DNA from: Lolium rigidum
Lineage: Eukaryota; Streptophyta; Magnoliopsida; Poales; Poaceae
Reading direction: 5' to 3'
Length of the DNA stretch: 64,000 nucleotides
Assembly (NCBI RefSeq): GCF_022539505.1
Contig: NC_061513.1
Location: 175,180,017-175,244,016, forward strand
The position numbers were made by a program, and so were the translations under genes. The notes beneath the pieces were generated by a model. It was not told where the DNA came from. It was given only the letters and a program-made list of their open reading frames with translations, and made no database searches. Positions 11,601 through 23,600 of the stretch are shown here, piece by piece (position 1 is the first letter of the stretch; each line of letters starts with the position of its first letter).

Positions 11601-14600
11601 CTGCAATCTGCCATAGCCACAAATATCAAACACATATGTCCTTCACCGTCGTAGGAGAAGAAGAACATCAACAGGTGGTTAACTCTTCGACGCTGAAGAA
11701 AACTCCTATCCAGAAGATGTTAACAAGCCGCATAGCTACCAGCCCTGGAAGACTGAATCTAACCTGATAAGTAATCATAGCCGGAGGTGTTCTTTGAGCC
11801 TCTTCAACGCCGGAGCCACCTGTTCGCGCAGGCCCACCAAAGTTGCTTGGGTTAAAGACGTAAAGGTAGTTGTGGGCCCAACAACTTTTCATTCTTTTTT
11901 TTTTGGAAAATGTTGATATCTTGCTGTTGATTTAGAAATATGGAGGGTCTAGATCATGTAGCGCGTGGGTCCTTATTTTCTCATGTTTGCTCGATAGTTT
12001 TTGGGAAGAGAAAAACCAAGCGATGTCATATCCCAAGACATGTAGAACAAAGACTAATCCACGTATCTCTCTCTGGAGAAGTACGCTCACTAATATCAGA
12101 AACAAGTCCTTATTTAAGGAGCATGCAGAGTATACCTCGGCATGCTTGAGGCCCAACTGGACTTGGTATCAGGCAAAGAAAAATGTAACACGTAGTTACT
12201 TGATCTAGGCCCCACTCTGATAAGAAACCCAAAAGTCCGGCGAGGCGTGAGCGGGGGCTCTTCGTTAAACTGCCTAGTTGCACTACTCACACCCAACAAA
12301 CTTGACTAAGCACCGTGGACATTTGATAACTATTTTTTTATTTTCACAAATATTACATGTTTTTGAATTTTTTAAAAATTATTACACTGTCGAGCCAGCC
12401 TAACCCGACTGGTCTAGCTAGACTCCGTGGATTCCTCCACGTGACAGACTGTTGGCCTCCTCCTTTCGGGTACCCAACAAGTCAACTTTAGAGCATCCAG
12501 CCGCGTCCCCCAAATCGTCCCCCAAACCGCGCCGGATTGAGCGTTTGGGGGACGTGTTTCGTTCGTGCCGCGTTTGGGGGACGTCGCTCCCGGCCGCGTC
12601 CCCCAAACAAAATTTCGCAAATTTTAAACTTAACTAGATTCGATTAGATTCGTCCAAACTTACATAGATTCGAACGAAATTTGACTAACTTTAAAACTAA
12701 ACCTAATCTAGAACCACTTGCGGCGGCCGGAGGCGTCGTAGTACCGCCGGAAGTTGTACATCTCGTCGGTGACGACCTCCTCGCTTGACGCGCTCGTCGA
12801 CGGGCTCGTCCACGGGCTCGTCCTTCACCAAGCCGCTTGGTCCTCGCCTCGCCGTCGTCGGTGAGGTCCACCGGCGGCTTGCCGGAGTCGCGGATGGACA
12901 TGGCGATCGCCGCGTCCAGGTCGCCTCTCCAGGCGTCCTTGTCGTCCATGGACGCCAAGAACGCCGCCCGCAGCCCCGGGCGGTCCTCGGGGTCGTCGGC
13001 CGCCGGCGATGAGCCGCCGCCGCCGCTCGTACTCCGCCGCCGAGCGCCGCTCGCGACGCTTCCTCCGGCTCCTCCTTCACCTACGGCTTCGGGATGAGGA
13101 GGGCGCCGCCGCGCCTCCCTTGCTGCCGCCACGCCTCGTGTTGACGGGCGTCGCCGGCTCCTCCTTCACCTCCCGTTTGGGAACGGTGTACGGCGCCGAT
13201 CGGTAAGACGAGGACGGCGTCGATCGCGCCGGTCCCGAGGAAGAAGAGTGCGAGGAGGACGAGTACATCGTCCTCTCGGCTGCCATTGAGGAGACGGCGG
13301 CGGCGACGACGGCATCTCCGGCCTTGGAGCGCCGTTGCGGATGCCGCGGATGACGTTGTCGAGGGTGCGCCCGGAACGCCCTGGAACGGGCGCGGCCATC
13401 CTTGTTCCAGCCTATTGGGGCCGCCGACGAGGTTGCTCGGTGCTGCGCATCTCGATGTCGTACTTCGCCTTGAAGTACGTCGTCCACCGAGCGTCGTTGT
13501 TGTCGATCGCCCACGTCGGATCCAACCGCTCCCGGGCGGTGAGTTGAGCCCGACGGGCCTTGACGGCGTCCCACCATTGCTCCGTGCGCGGCTCGGCGGC
13601 GGCGGAACGCCAATGCCGTTCACGGCCATCTTCCAGCCCGCCGCCTGTGGCAGCCGCATGTCCGGCGGGACCGGATACCGGCGTGGTACGGCGCCCACGC
13701 CTCCGCCACGGTGAGGCTGCCGCGGCCGAGCCGTTGCGCCGCGGCGATCTTGCGGGAGGACGAGCTCGACATTTTTTGAGCGGCGAGGAGAGGATCCGGG
13801 AAGGGGAGGCGGCGGCGACGAGAAGGATTATGATGAGCGGCGATAATCGGAGGGCGTCTTAAAACAGCGGCGGCAGCGGGTGGTTGCACGCAATAACTCC
13901 GGCGCGGACGGCCACACGGCCATGCACGACGAGACGCGTCCCTCGCGTCGCCCGGGAAAACAGGGACGCCATTAACGTCGCTTGACCAAAGGTAGGCGAC
14001 GTGGTTTTAGCCTTCCGTGCCGCCGACGCGTCGGGCCCGCGTCGGTTGGCCTCGCTTTCGTTGTGTCCGGCGTCCCCGAGCGTCCCTGTGGGACGGGGAC
14101 GGGCTCGGGGCGCCGGACACCGTATCGGGCCGCGCCGGACAAAAATGGGCTTTGGGGGACGCGGCTGGAACGCTTTTTTTTTTGTCCGGCGCGCCCCAAA
14201 TCGCTTTGGGGGACGGTTTGGGGGACGCGACTGGAGATGCTCTTACTTTGGGGTTTCTCTGCCTCAACTAGTCCCTTTCGGGATTCCTTACCCTGGCGGT
14301 GTAATACTTTTTTAAAAATTCAAAAATATATGATATTTGTAGAATTAAAGAAGAAATATTTTTAGAAAACAATTCGCCCCATTTACTACAGCCTGACGAG
14401 TCGTTCGCAGTATTCCTTCCTCCCCTTTCCCCAATCCCTTTCTTTCTCTGTCACGTTGACGAGGCCGAGGCCGAGGCCGCCGCCGCATGTCTTCGTCGCC
14501 CGCCGGCCGCCGCTGCGGAGGCAAGGCGGGAGGCCAGCTCGTCACGGCCCGAGTTGCCGAAGCAGGCTTCCGGACCCGCGGGTCGGCATTCTGGGAGACG

Positions 14601-17600
14601 CGGACTCCCTCACACTCCCTAGTCCCGAGGTCCCACGGCATCCTCGTCGCGCCGCCGGCAGCTGCAGCAATCAGGCGGCAGGCCGAGATGCGCCCCCACC
14701 TGCAAACTGCCCTCGCCCCGGAGCGGCTCCAAATTGACGCGCATCCCGCACGCTCGCCTCCTCTGCAACTCCGCGTGCCCAACACCAGCTCCCTCCGGCC
14801 GCCTGCCTGCACAGTGCAGCTGGTCTGATCCTTGACCCTGCTGTCCTTCACGGGCAATCAGATCCTAGCCTGGATATGGGCTAACAGGCTGGTTCGGCCC
14901 AGCTAACCGTAGACTTCCAGCCCAGTAAAACAGCAGAGCTGCGTGCGGAACGTCAAAGGCCTCGCATTATATTGTTCAATTTCTTGGCGAGTACAAAGTC
15001 GTGTTACCAACACAAGTATGTGTCATAAGAACACTACTGACGCTCCATGGTTACCAACAATACCAATTCACGGAGACCCTTTTGTGCCTCACACCTAGTG
15101 CTATATCATATGCTAAAAAAAAACCTAGTGCTATATCCTACCCGAACGACATGCTCTATCATGTTTTCTCCCGTATCACACCGACTCGATCTTAAAAAGA
15201 GTGAAACTTATTTTACCTTGGGGCCTGCCGATCCACGTTGCCAACGGATTGTTGAGACATTGCCAATCCCAATGCAGCGGCCGCTCATCGCCACATTTCT
15301 GCCCCCGTCTCAACCGGCCCCGAGCAAAGTTTTTGGGTTAATATGATTATTTTCGATCTGGTCTACATTAGGATGTTGGTTAATACAAAGTTGATTTCAT
15401 TTACCAATTACATCATATACACTCTCACATGTACTTATCTATGTATATGATGCTTGTGACTTCTCTAAACAGTACATAGTTGATTTTTTTTATAATTCTC
15501 AAACAACTTATCATTGTACAATTTTAAAACTACAAGTGATCCTAATTTGATTAACATATTGTATCCATTTCATGATGCAGGTTTCCTTAGTCTGGATTGT
15601 GGCGGGGAGACTGGGGAGTACATGGATGGAGTTGGAATCCACTGGACTTCCGACTCCAACTTTGTCTCCGGTGGCCAGACAGCGACCTTACCAGGCCATC
15701 AACTTCAGAAGCAGTACAGGACTGTACGATACTTCCCGCCGGACAAGAGGAAGTATTGCTATACTATTGATGCAAGGGAGCGGACAAGATACTTAGTGAG
15801 GGCTAGTTTTCTATATGGTGACTTCGATCACAGCCCTGTCTACCCTAAGTTCGATCTCTCCCTTGGGTCCACTCACTGGTCCACGGTTGTGATTTACGAT
15901 GCGAGCTCCGTCGTAGTTGAAGAGGCTATTGTACTAGCTCCTACTCCCGAGTTGCGCATCTGCCTCTCAGAAGCTACCACGGGCCAACCTTTCATTTCTA
16001 CGCTAGAGGTTCGAATGCTTGGTGGCTCAGCTTACTCCACACCATACGAGGCACAGTTTTTCCTGAGTCTATTTGCAAGAATCAACTTCGGGGCAGAAAA
16101 CAATCAATCAATCAGGTACACATAATGTTCTTTCGTGTTGGTACCGCTTCTTTTAATGAATTATACTCGTGATACACTTATCATGAATGCTACTAGTTTA
16201 GGAACAATCTTCACATTGTTAAATACATAATTTAGGAAATTACCCATCGGTTATAATGATGAGTATGATAACTTGGCTGGTATACTAATGGCAACAAGAC
16301 TTGTCACAACCGCTTGGTTTTTTTTTTTTTTTGAAACTTTCACCGGGGGGGAAAGACTCCCCACCTGAATATATTGCTTCAAAAGAGCATTATAAGACCA
16401 GGCTCTTGTCCACCCATAAGGGTTGACATTGGTCAGGATAGATAGTTTTTTACATTAGAAAAGAGGAGGAGGTAGACACGAACAGTACGTTCGTCGACTA
16501 AAAGAGGAGACAATATACAGACACAGTACAGAGAAGTGCTACCAAATGCAGTCTAGGGGTATCACAATACCGAGATCTTGCAAACGCCAGTCCACCTACA
16601 CACAAGCGGTCATCCCCGGGTTGGCGGTCCGGAGCCGCTCTGGTCAACGAGTGTCGTCTGCTTTGTCGAAGGGCCATGCTCCGCCGAGACGACATTTCAG
16701 ATGAGAAGTTAGCAATGCCTTCGAAGGGCATTGCAAGGCCGAGATTTCACCAGACTTCACGAACCTTGGCCAGTGGCTCTGCCATATGGACGACAAAGAG
16801 CACTTGGTTTGGTATGCTTCCATGTAGGATAAACATTTTTTTAGAACACCATTGAGCATAAACATTATAACTTGACTTGCCAATAGTTTTCATTGTTTAT
16901 TTTTTACATTGCAAAAAAGAGTTTGGTTATAATGGCCTCATGTGGCAAATAAATATAGTTCGGATTGGTTTGCCAGGAAACAATATTTCTTTAATTTTAT
17001 CCAGGAAACACTTTAGTTTGGTTATAATGGCCTCATGTGACAAGTTTGGAACGAGGAAAATATGATTTTATATGTATTTTTTTAGACAACTTGCCAAACT
17101 TTACCGATCATAAGGAGATGTTTGTAGAACAGGGAGTGCTTGTCAAGGTATCGGTTGCATAAAATAGGGCTTAACGCAGTACTAGGCCAGGCCACGACCA
17201 AACATGTGACAGAATATCATTTGGGTTCAGGCTTCAGTAAAGTCCACCACCAGCAAAACTAGACCTTTTTCCCAAACTTGAGAGGATATCAGCCCCAGAA
17301 GACCACACTGTTCGGTAGGAATCTATGGCCTTTCTAACTTGTGGACCTTGTTGTGATGTGCCATGTGTTGGGTTTCAGTGGGCTGAAACTGGTGGTGGTT
17401 TATTTGGCAGAGGGAGTTGTTGGCTTGAAGTGGTTAGGGGGGATTTGGCCTGATGAAATAATTTTGCTCAGTTTTAGGCTGGTTTTCAGCCCATTGCTAG
17501 CCTTATAGGCATGAGACGCGATTATAGTAGTACTAGCTCTGTTCATAAAAGAATGTCAAAAGTTTGTCTAAATTTAAATACACTCTTTAGTGTATAGATA

Positions 17601-20600
17601 CGTCCAAATTTAGATAAATCTTTGACATCCTTTTATGAACGGAAGGAGTATTAAAATTTCTTGTTTCTGTGTGCGCTTTGTTACGGGCACATATCGTATT
17701 ATCCCTTCCGTTGTTTGCCATCTCACCAAAATGTTGTCACCGCTGAACTGTGATCTCTCTTTTTTTAATTCTCAGGTATCCTGATGACCCATTTGATAGA
17801 ATATGGGAATCTGATTTGGGGAGGAGTGATCTTTCTGATGTTGCTGGTGGGACGAAAAGAATATCTACTTCGAAGTCAATTTTTGTTGGTACTCAGGAAG
17901 AACCTCCTGAAAAGGTGATGCAAACTGCAGTAGTTGGTCAAAGGGGATATTTGTCCTATTGGCTTGCCATGGAGACATTCTCAGTAAATGCATGGGCAGC
18001 AACGTATTTTGCAGAAATCGAAGACCTAGCTCCAAACGAGACCAGAAACTTTACGTCACATATTTCAGGCTGGCCAGGATTCAATGATTTAGCCATTGAC
18101 ATAGCGGCGACTACACATGGAAAGTATCGGGTATATGAAGCAAGCTACAGCAACCTCTCTTCTCTGGTTTTCTCTTTTGAGTTAGAGAAGGCGAAGAATT
18201 CTTCAAGGGGACCCATCTTAAATGCCATCGAGATCTACAACTATATTCAAATTACTCAGGATGGTAAGAAATAGTCTCTTATTTTTATGTTACGTAATAA
18301 TCTTGATCCAAAAAATGATGCAGAAAATGGAAAAATAAATTATCTTGTAACCGGTACTTCTTAGGGACAGGTGGCAGGCAGCCACGAAGGCGAGTAATAG
18401 TAATTGCTGCTTGTACCGTGGCTGGAGCTATTTTGCTACTTGGTGCTATTGGATGCTGCCTGTTCTTTACGCGGAAGAAGAAACCCTCAGATGGTGCGTG
18501 TCCATTACCGAGTATTTTGCAGCCACTTTTAGGTCATTTGACAATTGACATTGTTAATTTGTTATTTGCAGCGGAGCTAGGCTTGAACGGATCAGCTACA
18601 GCAAGATTTACCTTATCGGATATTGAAGATGCCACCAACAACTTTGAGAGAATACTAGGGTCTGGTGGGTCTGCCAAAGTGTACCATGGAAAGCTAAGAG
18701 ATGGGCGAGAGATCGCAGCCAAAGTTCTGATAAGCAACTCCGATAAGAGCATCAAGGATTTTTTGAATGAGGTAAGCTTCTTGTATGCAGAATAATGATA
18801 TGAATATTATGACCAGTTAATTAATTGATTGTCTTGCTTTGTTACTTCAGATAGCTTTGCTTTCCAGAATACATCACAGGCAATTAGTGAATTTCCTTGG
18901 TTACAGTCAGAAAAAGGGAAAGAGAATTCTTGTATACGAGTTCATGGAGAACGGGACGCTAGAACAGCATATTCGTGGTACGTCTCACAACTACAAGCAT
19001 CTACAGTAGTTCATACTTCATAGAATCCATAGCATTCTGTTCTCATGCACAAATATCGATAATTATAAGCAACTGACACGAAATAAAATGTCACGCGTCT
19101 GTTCCCAGGAGGGACTGGATTGTTTTCTTTCTTGTTTTTGGGCCTTCGTAAATTAGGGGCTTGTTTGAACCTCGAATAGATCCCTGCTGTATTGCTCTTC
19201 CCTGAAGAAAGTACGGGATTTTTAGCCTTCTTTTTGTTAGTTATTGGACTGCTTGCCGCAAACCTTGACCTCCCTGACGACCATGAAACACCATCACTCC
19301 AGAAGTCTATGCGATGTTAACCCTTTTGTTCGAATTATTTGATTTTTTTAGTGACCTTAGACAAACATCACCCAGTAGCCACAAACAAATATCAGCCAAC
19401 ATAGCACCCAAGTTTCAGACTCCACTGCTCCTTGAAGCAACGGAAGAGCCTCTGCTGCATCATCTCAGAGACACGACAGTAGCAGGGGACCGATCCGGGG
19501 TTTTTTCCTGCTGCGTCATCTCAACAAGATAAGTTTCTGCCCAATCATGGCAAACAACATCGCCCCTTACCCTGCACCATAAAAGTACACCAGACATTCA
19601 CCTAATCTTCAGTAGGCAGAAGTGCCATGATCTTCACCAATAGCTTCAAGCCCCAACAACGAAGTCAATCTGCAGCTCCCAAACCAAAGAAACAGCGACA
19701 CATTTTTGTTTTGTTTTGCTTTTGTTTTTAGAAAAAGCAGCAGCGCCTGTTTCATTATATCGAGAAGAAGATAACATGAATTATCGAAAGGAAAGAAGAG
19801 GATAACAACATTTCGCCATAGTTTCCACGAGAAAAACATGAATACGGCGCCACTTCTTAGGGTATTCACAGTCAGGGCCTCGTTGTAATTTCTTCTTTCA
19901 TTCAGGTCCTTCTTGTAATTGTTCACCCACCGCCGATGAAATGGAAGCTCCAGGCCTTCGTGCCCTTATCTGTTCAAAAAAAAAAAAAAACAGTCATTCT
20001 GTGTATACACTGTCAACCCCATGACCTCTTTAACAGCAGTAGATACCAAGTCTTGCATGTGGTTCAGCTTGTGCAGAGTGTTGGACCAGATTTGTGTTGC
20101 GAAACTCCATCCAGCCAGGGGTCCTAGTACTTTGATCACTCCAGGAGCATCTAGGACGGCTATATTTTCTCCCACAAGGCCTGATTTTAACCAACTCTCG
20201 GTAAAAAAAAAACTAACTCAACAGATTCAATCAGAAATTTTGGCGCTGCACAACTAACTCAGTTGCATAGGATTTTCCCCTGCACACATGGAAAGAAATT
20301 AGGTATCTAAATAACTAAGACTAGATAATCTTGGGCGTTCTCTAACTTGACAGAATCCACTAGATTTCCAATCTGTAAAGATGTCAGGCAAATTCGGATC
20401 TTCTTTAACTTCTGTAGTAGATGAACATTCTCTTGAATTGATTTACTGACAACATATGTGAATGACATTCCATATAATAAATGGCTAGGTGAATGAGAAC
20501 ATTTTGACAACTGCACTTTTACTTGGCTCAGTTACAATATATATTATGCATATCATTCTCAATCTAGCAACTACGCTACCAGCTTCATGATGTGGCACAG

Positions 20601-23600
20601 ATTTGCATCAAAGCTACCAGTAAAGACTAGTAAAAAGCGGAGTGAATGCATACTTCACAAGAAGAAAAGCCAGATACACTGCAATTAGCTTCAATAGACC
20701 ATGGGGTCAGCAAATCAGGGAACTGATTAGTTGGTACAGCAATTTACGCCAGCAGACGGGGAGGTAGGGAGGGATGAGAGGTTCAGTGTCTTGAGGCAGC
20801 AATCCAAGCACTTAGATTTCTGCACTTTTATGTCGTTGCCTCTTACAACATTTGCGAAGAAAAGAACAAACATTGACAAAGAGAGGCGCGACGGCAGGGT
20901 TGTAGAACGCACCGAACAACGAAGCCTGTCTTGCCAGACATGCCGCCCCTATGGTGGCCGTCGTCGTCGAGGCGGAGGTTGACGCCATGGCGCGGAGCGC
21001 GCTGAGGATGCCCATAATTTCGTGCAGTTCTTCAAGCGTGGGCGTGTATGGGCAGCCCCGCCAGGAACTTGTGCCCGTCGGAGGAGGGCACGGCGCGGAG
21101 GCGCGGGGTCACCATCTGCGGCGCGGAATCAGTCAGGAACCTGGAGTGGACGAGCACCAAGAGGACAGCAGGGGCAGCGGCTGGGAGCCATGAATCGGGG
21201 GATTGAGCGAGGCGGCACGGTGGGATTAACGAGTTTTTTTTTTTTGTGAACTACTAGAGTGGAGTTAGGGCAGCCGATCTTAGCGCAGCCGGTGCCCGGT
21301 GACCCGGTGTGCTGGCCTGGTGGGTGTGGGCGTCTACGGACTCGGCTTCAGTGACTTGTGAATCTAAAAGCCTCTCCAGCCCGTTTGGATTCCCCGTGCC
21401 CGAAATCCGGCGCTATACAATTTAGCCTGCGGAAGCCCATATTTCCAGCGACGAATCTAAAATGGATGTAAAATTTAAATAAATATAGACGAATTCAGAA
21501 AAAATCAGACGAAATACGTTAAAACATAGACGAAATTTAGAGATATTTAACATATATATGCGAGTTCGCATATATATAGGCCGAATTCGTAGTACATTTA
21601 AATTCTGCGAGAGGGAATATAAACTAATTAAAAGGACGGCGATCTACATGCTAAAATGGCGGTAGAACACCGTGTAGTCGCCGCCGCCGTCGTCGTCGTC
21701 ATCGCTGGAGTGGCCGGCGTCCTCGGGCGGTGGCGCCTGCTGGCTGCTCTGGCCGGCGTCTCCGTGCCAACGGCTGGAACCCTGGCCAGGGTCGCCGTGT
21801 GGCGGCGTCGGCCGATACCACTCATCGTCGATGCTCTCCTCCAGCTTGATGAGCGACACAGGTACGGTGGGTGTGGCGCGGCGCCGCGCGGCCGCCAGGT
21901 CCAGCAGACGCCTCTGCTGCTCCGCCTCCTGCCTCTCCCAGTCCTACATGGACCAGGCGAGCGCCGCGTCCATCGGGAGGGCGTTGTCGGCGAGGACGAG
22001 GTCGGTCAGCGACCTCGCAATGGCCTTGCGGATCGCCGCGTCCTCGGCCCGCTTGGCCTCCTCTTCGGCGAGCTGGGACGCAGCTGCGGCCACTACAGCC
22101 TCCTTCTTAGATGTCTTCCTCTTGCGGCCGCGCGATGGAGACGACCGGAGCCCCCCCCCCTCGCGGATGACGAGGGCGCCGCTGCTACGCCCTCTGGTCG
22201 GCGGTGGCGATGCCGACTCCTTCTTGACGGCCCTCGGCGTCGCTGGTGGAGGAGCCGACCCGCCCGACCTCGATGCCGACCTCGACGCCGATCCAGACAA
22301 CGACGACGATGGCTCCATCCGCCACGGCGTCCACGAGCTCCCGTGCCGGCGCGACAAGGAAGGCGCCACCGGCGGCAGCATCCCCAGTACGGGGTAGTTG
22401 CCGACCTCGATGTGCGCGAGCACGTTCTCGAGGGTGCGGTCTGGCCCGCTCCACCAGCGGCGGCCGCTGGCGACGTTGTTGCGCGCAGGAGGAGGAGGGC
22501 CGTCATAGGCGGCGAGTTCATGCTCGTACCTTTGCCGGAAGAAGTCAGTCCATGCCTCGTAGTTGTCGGGTAGAAGCGCGGCTCGGCTCGCTGCTCGTCG
22601 CTGAGGGTGACGAGCACCACGTCGATCTCCGCCTCGAGGGTGGCGCGTCCTATTGGCGGCAGCGGGATCGGGACGCCCCCCCGCGCTCAGGCGCCAGCCT
22701 TCGGGCGCGCGGAAGTCCGGCGGCGCCGGGTAGCCCGCCGCGTGCAGCAGCCTCCCCTCCCATTGGTGGAGAGAACGCCGGCCGAAGCCGTTGTTCGCCG
22801 CGCCGTCGCCGAAGTCCGCCATTGCTCGGTCGAGGAGATTGGGGAGAGAAGTTTGGAGGTGAACAGGGAGACAAGGGCGGTGAATGCGGCCAGACGCGGT
22901 AGTTCCGCGATAAATAGAGGGAGCCGCGCGTGAATTCGAGGCGACGACATTAACTCGCCGTGTGGAAGCTACCCATTCGGCGAAGACTGACCGGCGGCAG
23001 GCTTTTGCAGCGCGCGGAAGACGATGCGATGAGGACGACGATCGGCTTTTCTCGCCGACAAGTCGGGGCCACTAGCCGTGCAGGAAGTTTTCTCGATGTT
23101 TCCCGCGCTTTCGTTTCCTCCGGACTCCCCGAGCGCTTCCCGGAGAACCGGGGATGACCTGGACTCATCGGATGGATGAAAGCCCAAATCCAAACGAAAA
23201 TGAGGATCCAGAAACGCGACTGGGTCGTTTTCGTCCATCCGGATGAAAAACAGGGCTCTGGGGCCTTTCCAGGAACATGCCTGGAGATGCTCTAAGTCGC
23301 TGAAGTTAGAAACGTGATTGATCCCTCGTGAATTTTTTTTTTTTAATGGACCAAAAAAAAATTCTTGCACAACACTTTTTTTAAAGTTGACCTGATAGGC
23401 GCTTGATTCTACCGTTGGGTCAATCTGATTCATTGGACCGAAACTGAAAGGCTGAGATGGGTGACTTAGCCTCGTTGCTTAGGTTCACCAAGTCAATGAA
23501 GCTAAATCCTTCACATAGATATGTCAGAACTTCTGGAAGGTCCGCGCCACATTATTATTATTATTATTATGTAAGCCCACATCAACCAAGCAGGCCGACG

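Larger units (their letters stand above)
16116..17775 (+). other. Intron 2 of the kinase gene
   Basis: 1660 bp between exons 2 and 3, GT...AG. It contains a minus-strand retroposed sequence with a long T-run (about 16317-16800) and a Stowaway MITE (17533-17648). Confidence 0.7.

Noticed and set aside
12785..13714. Several long open frames on the + strand and in alternative minus frames
   Set aside because: They are shadows caused by very high GC content in Harbinger-type element 1. Only the minus frames containing the family motifs make sense.
18264..18571. Hidden LRR exon between malectin-like domain and kinase
   Set aside because: Introns 3 and 4 are 101 and 78 bp with proper splice sites. 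Neither contains an LRR-like frame.
21656..22902. A 305-codon open frame on the + strand
   Set aside because: It is the reverse of the element 2 ORF, Arg/Pro-rich and without domains. The minus strand carries the recognisable family motifs.
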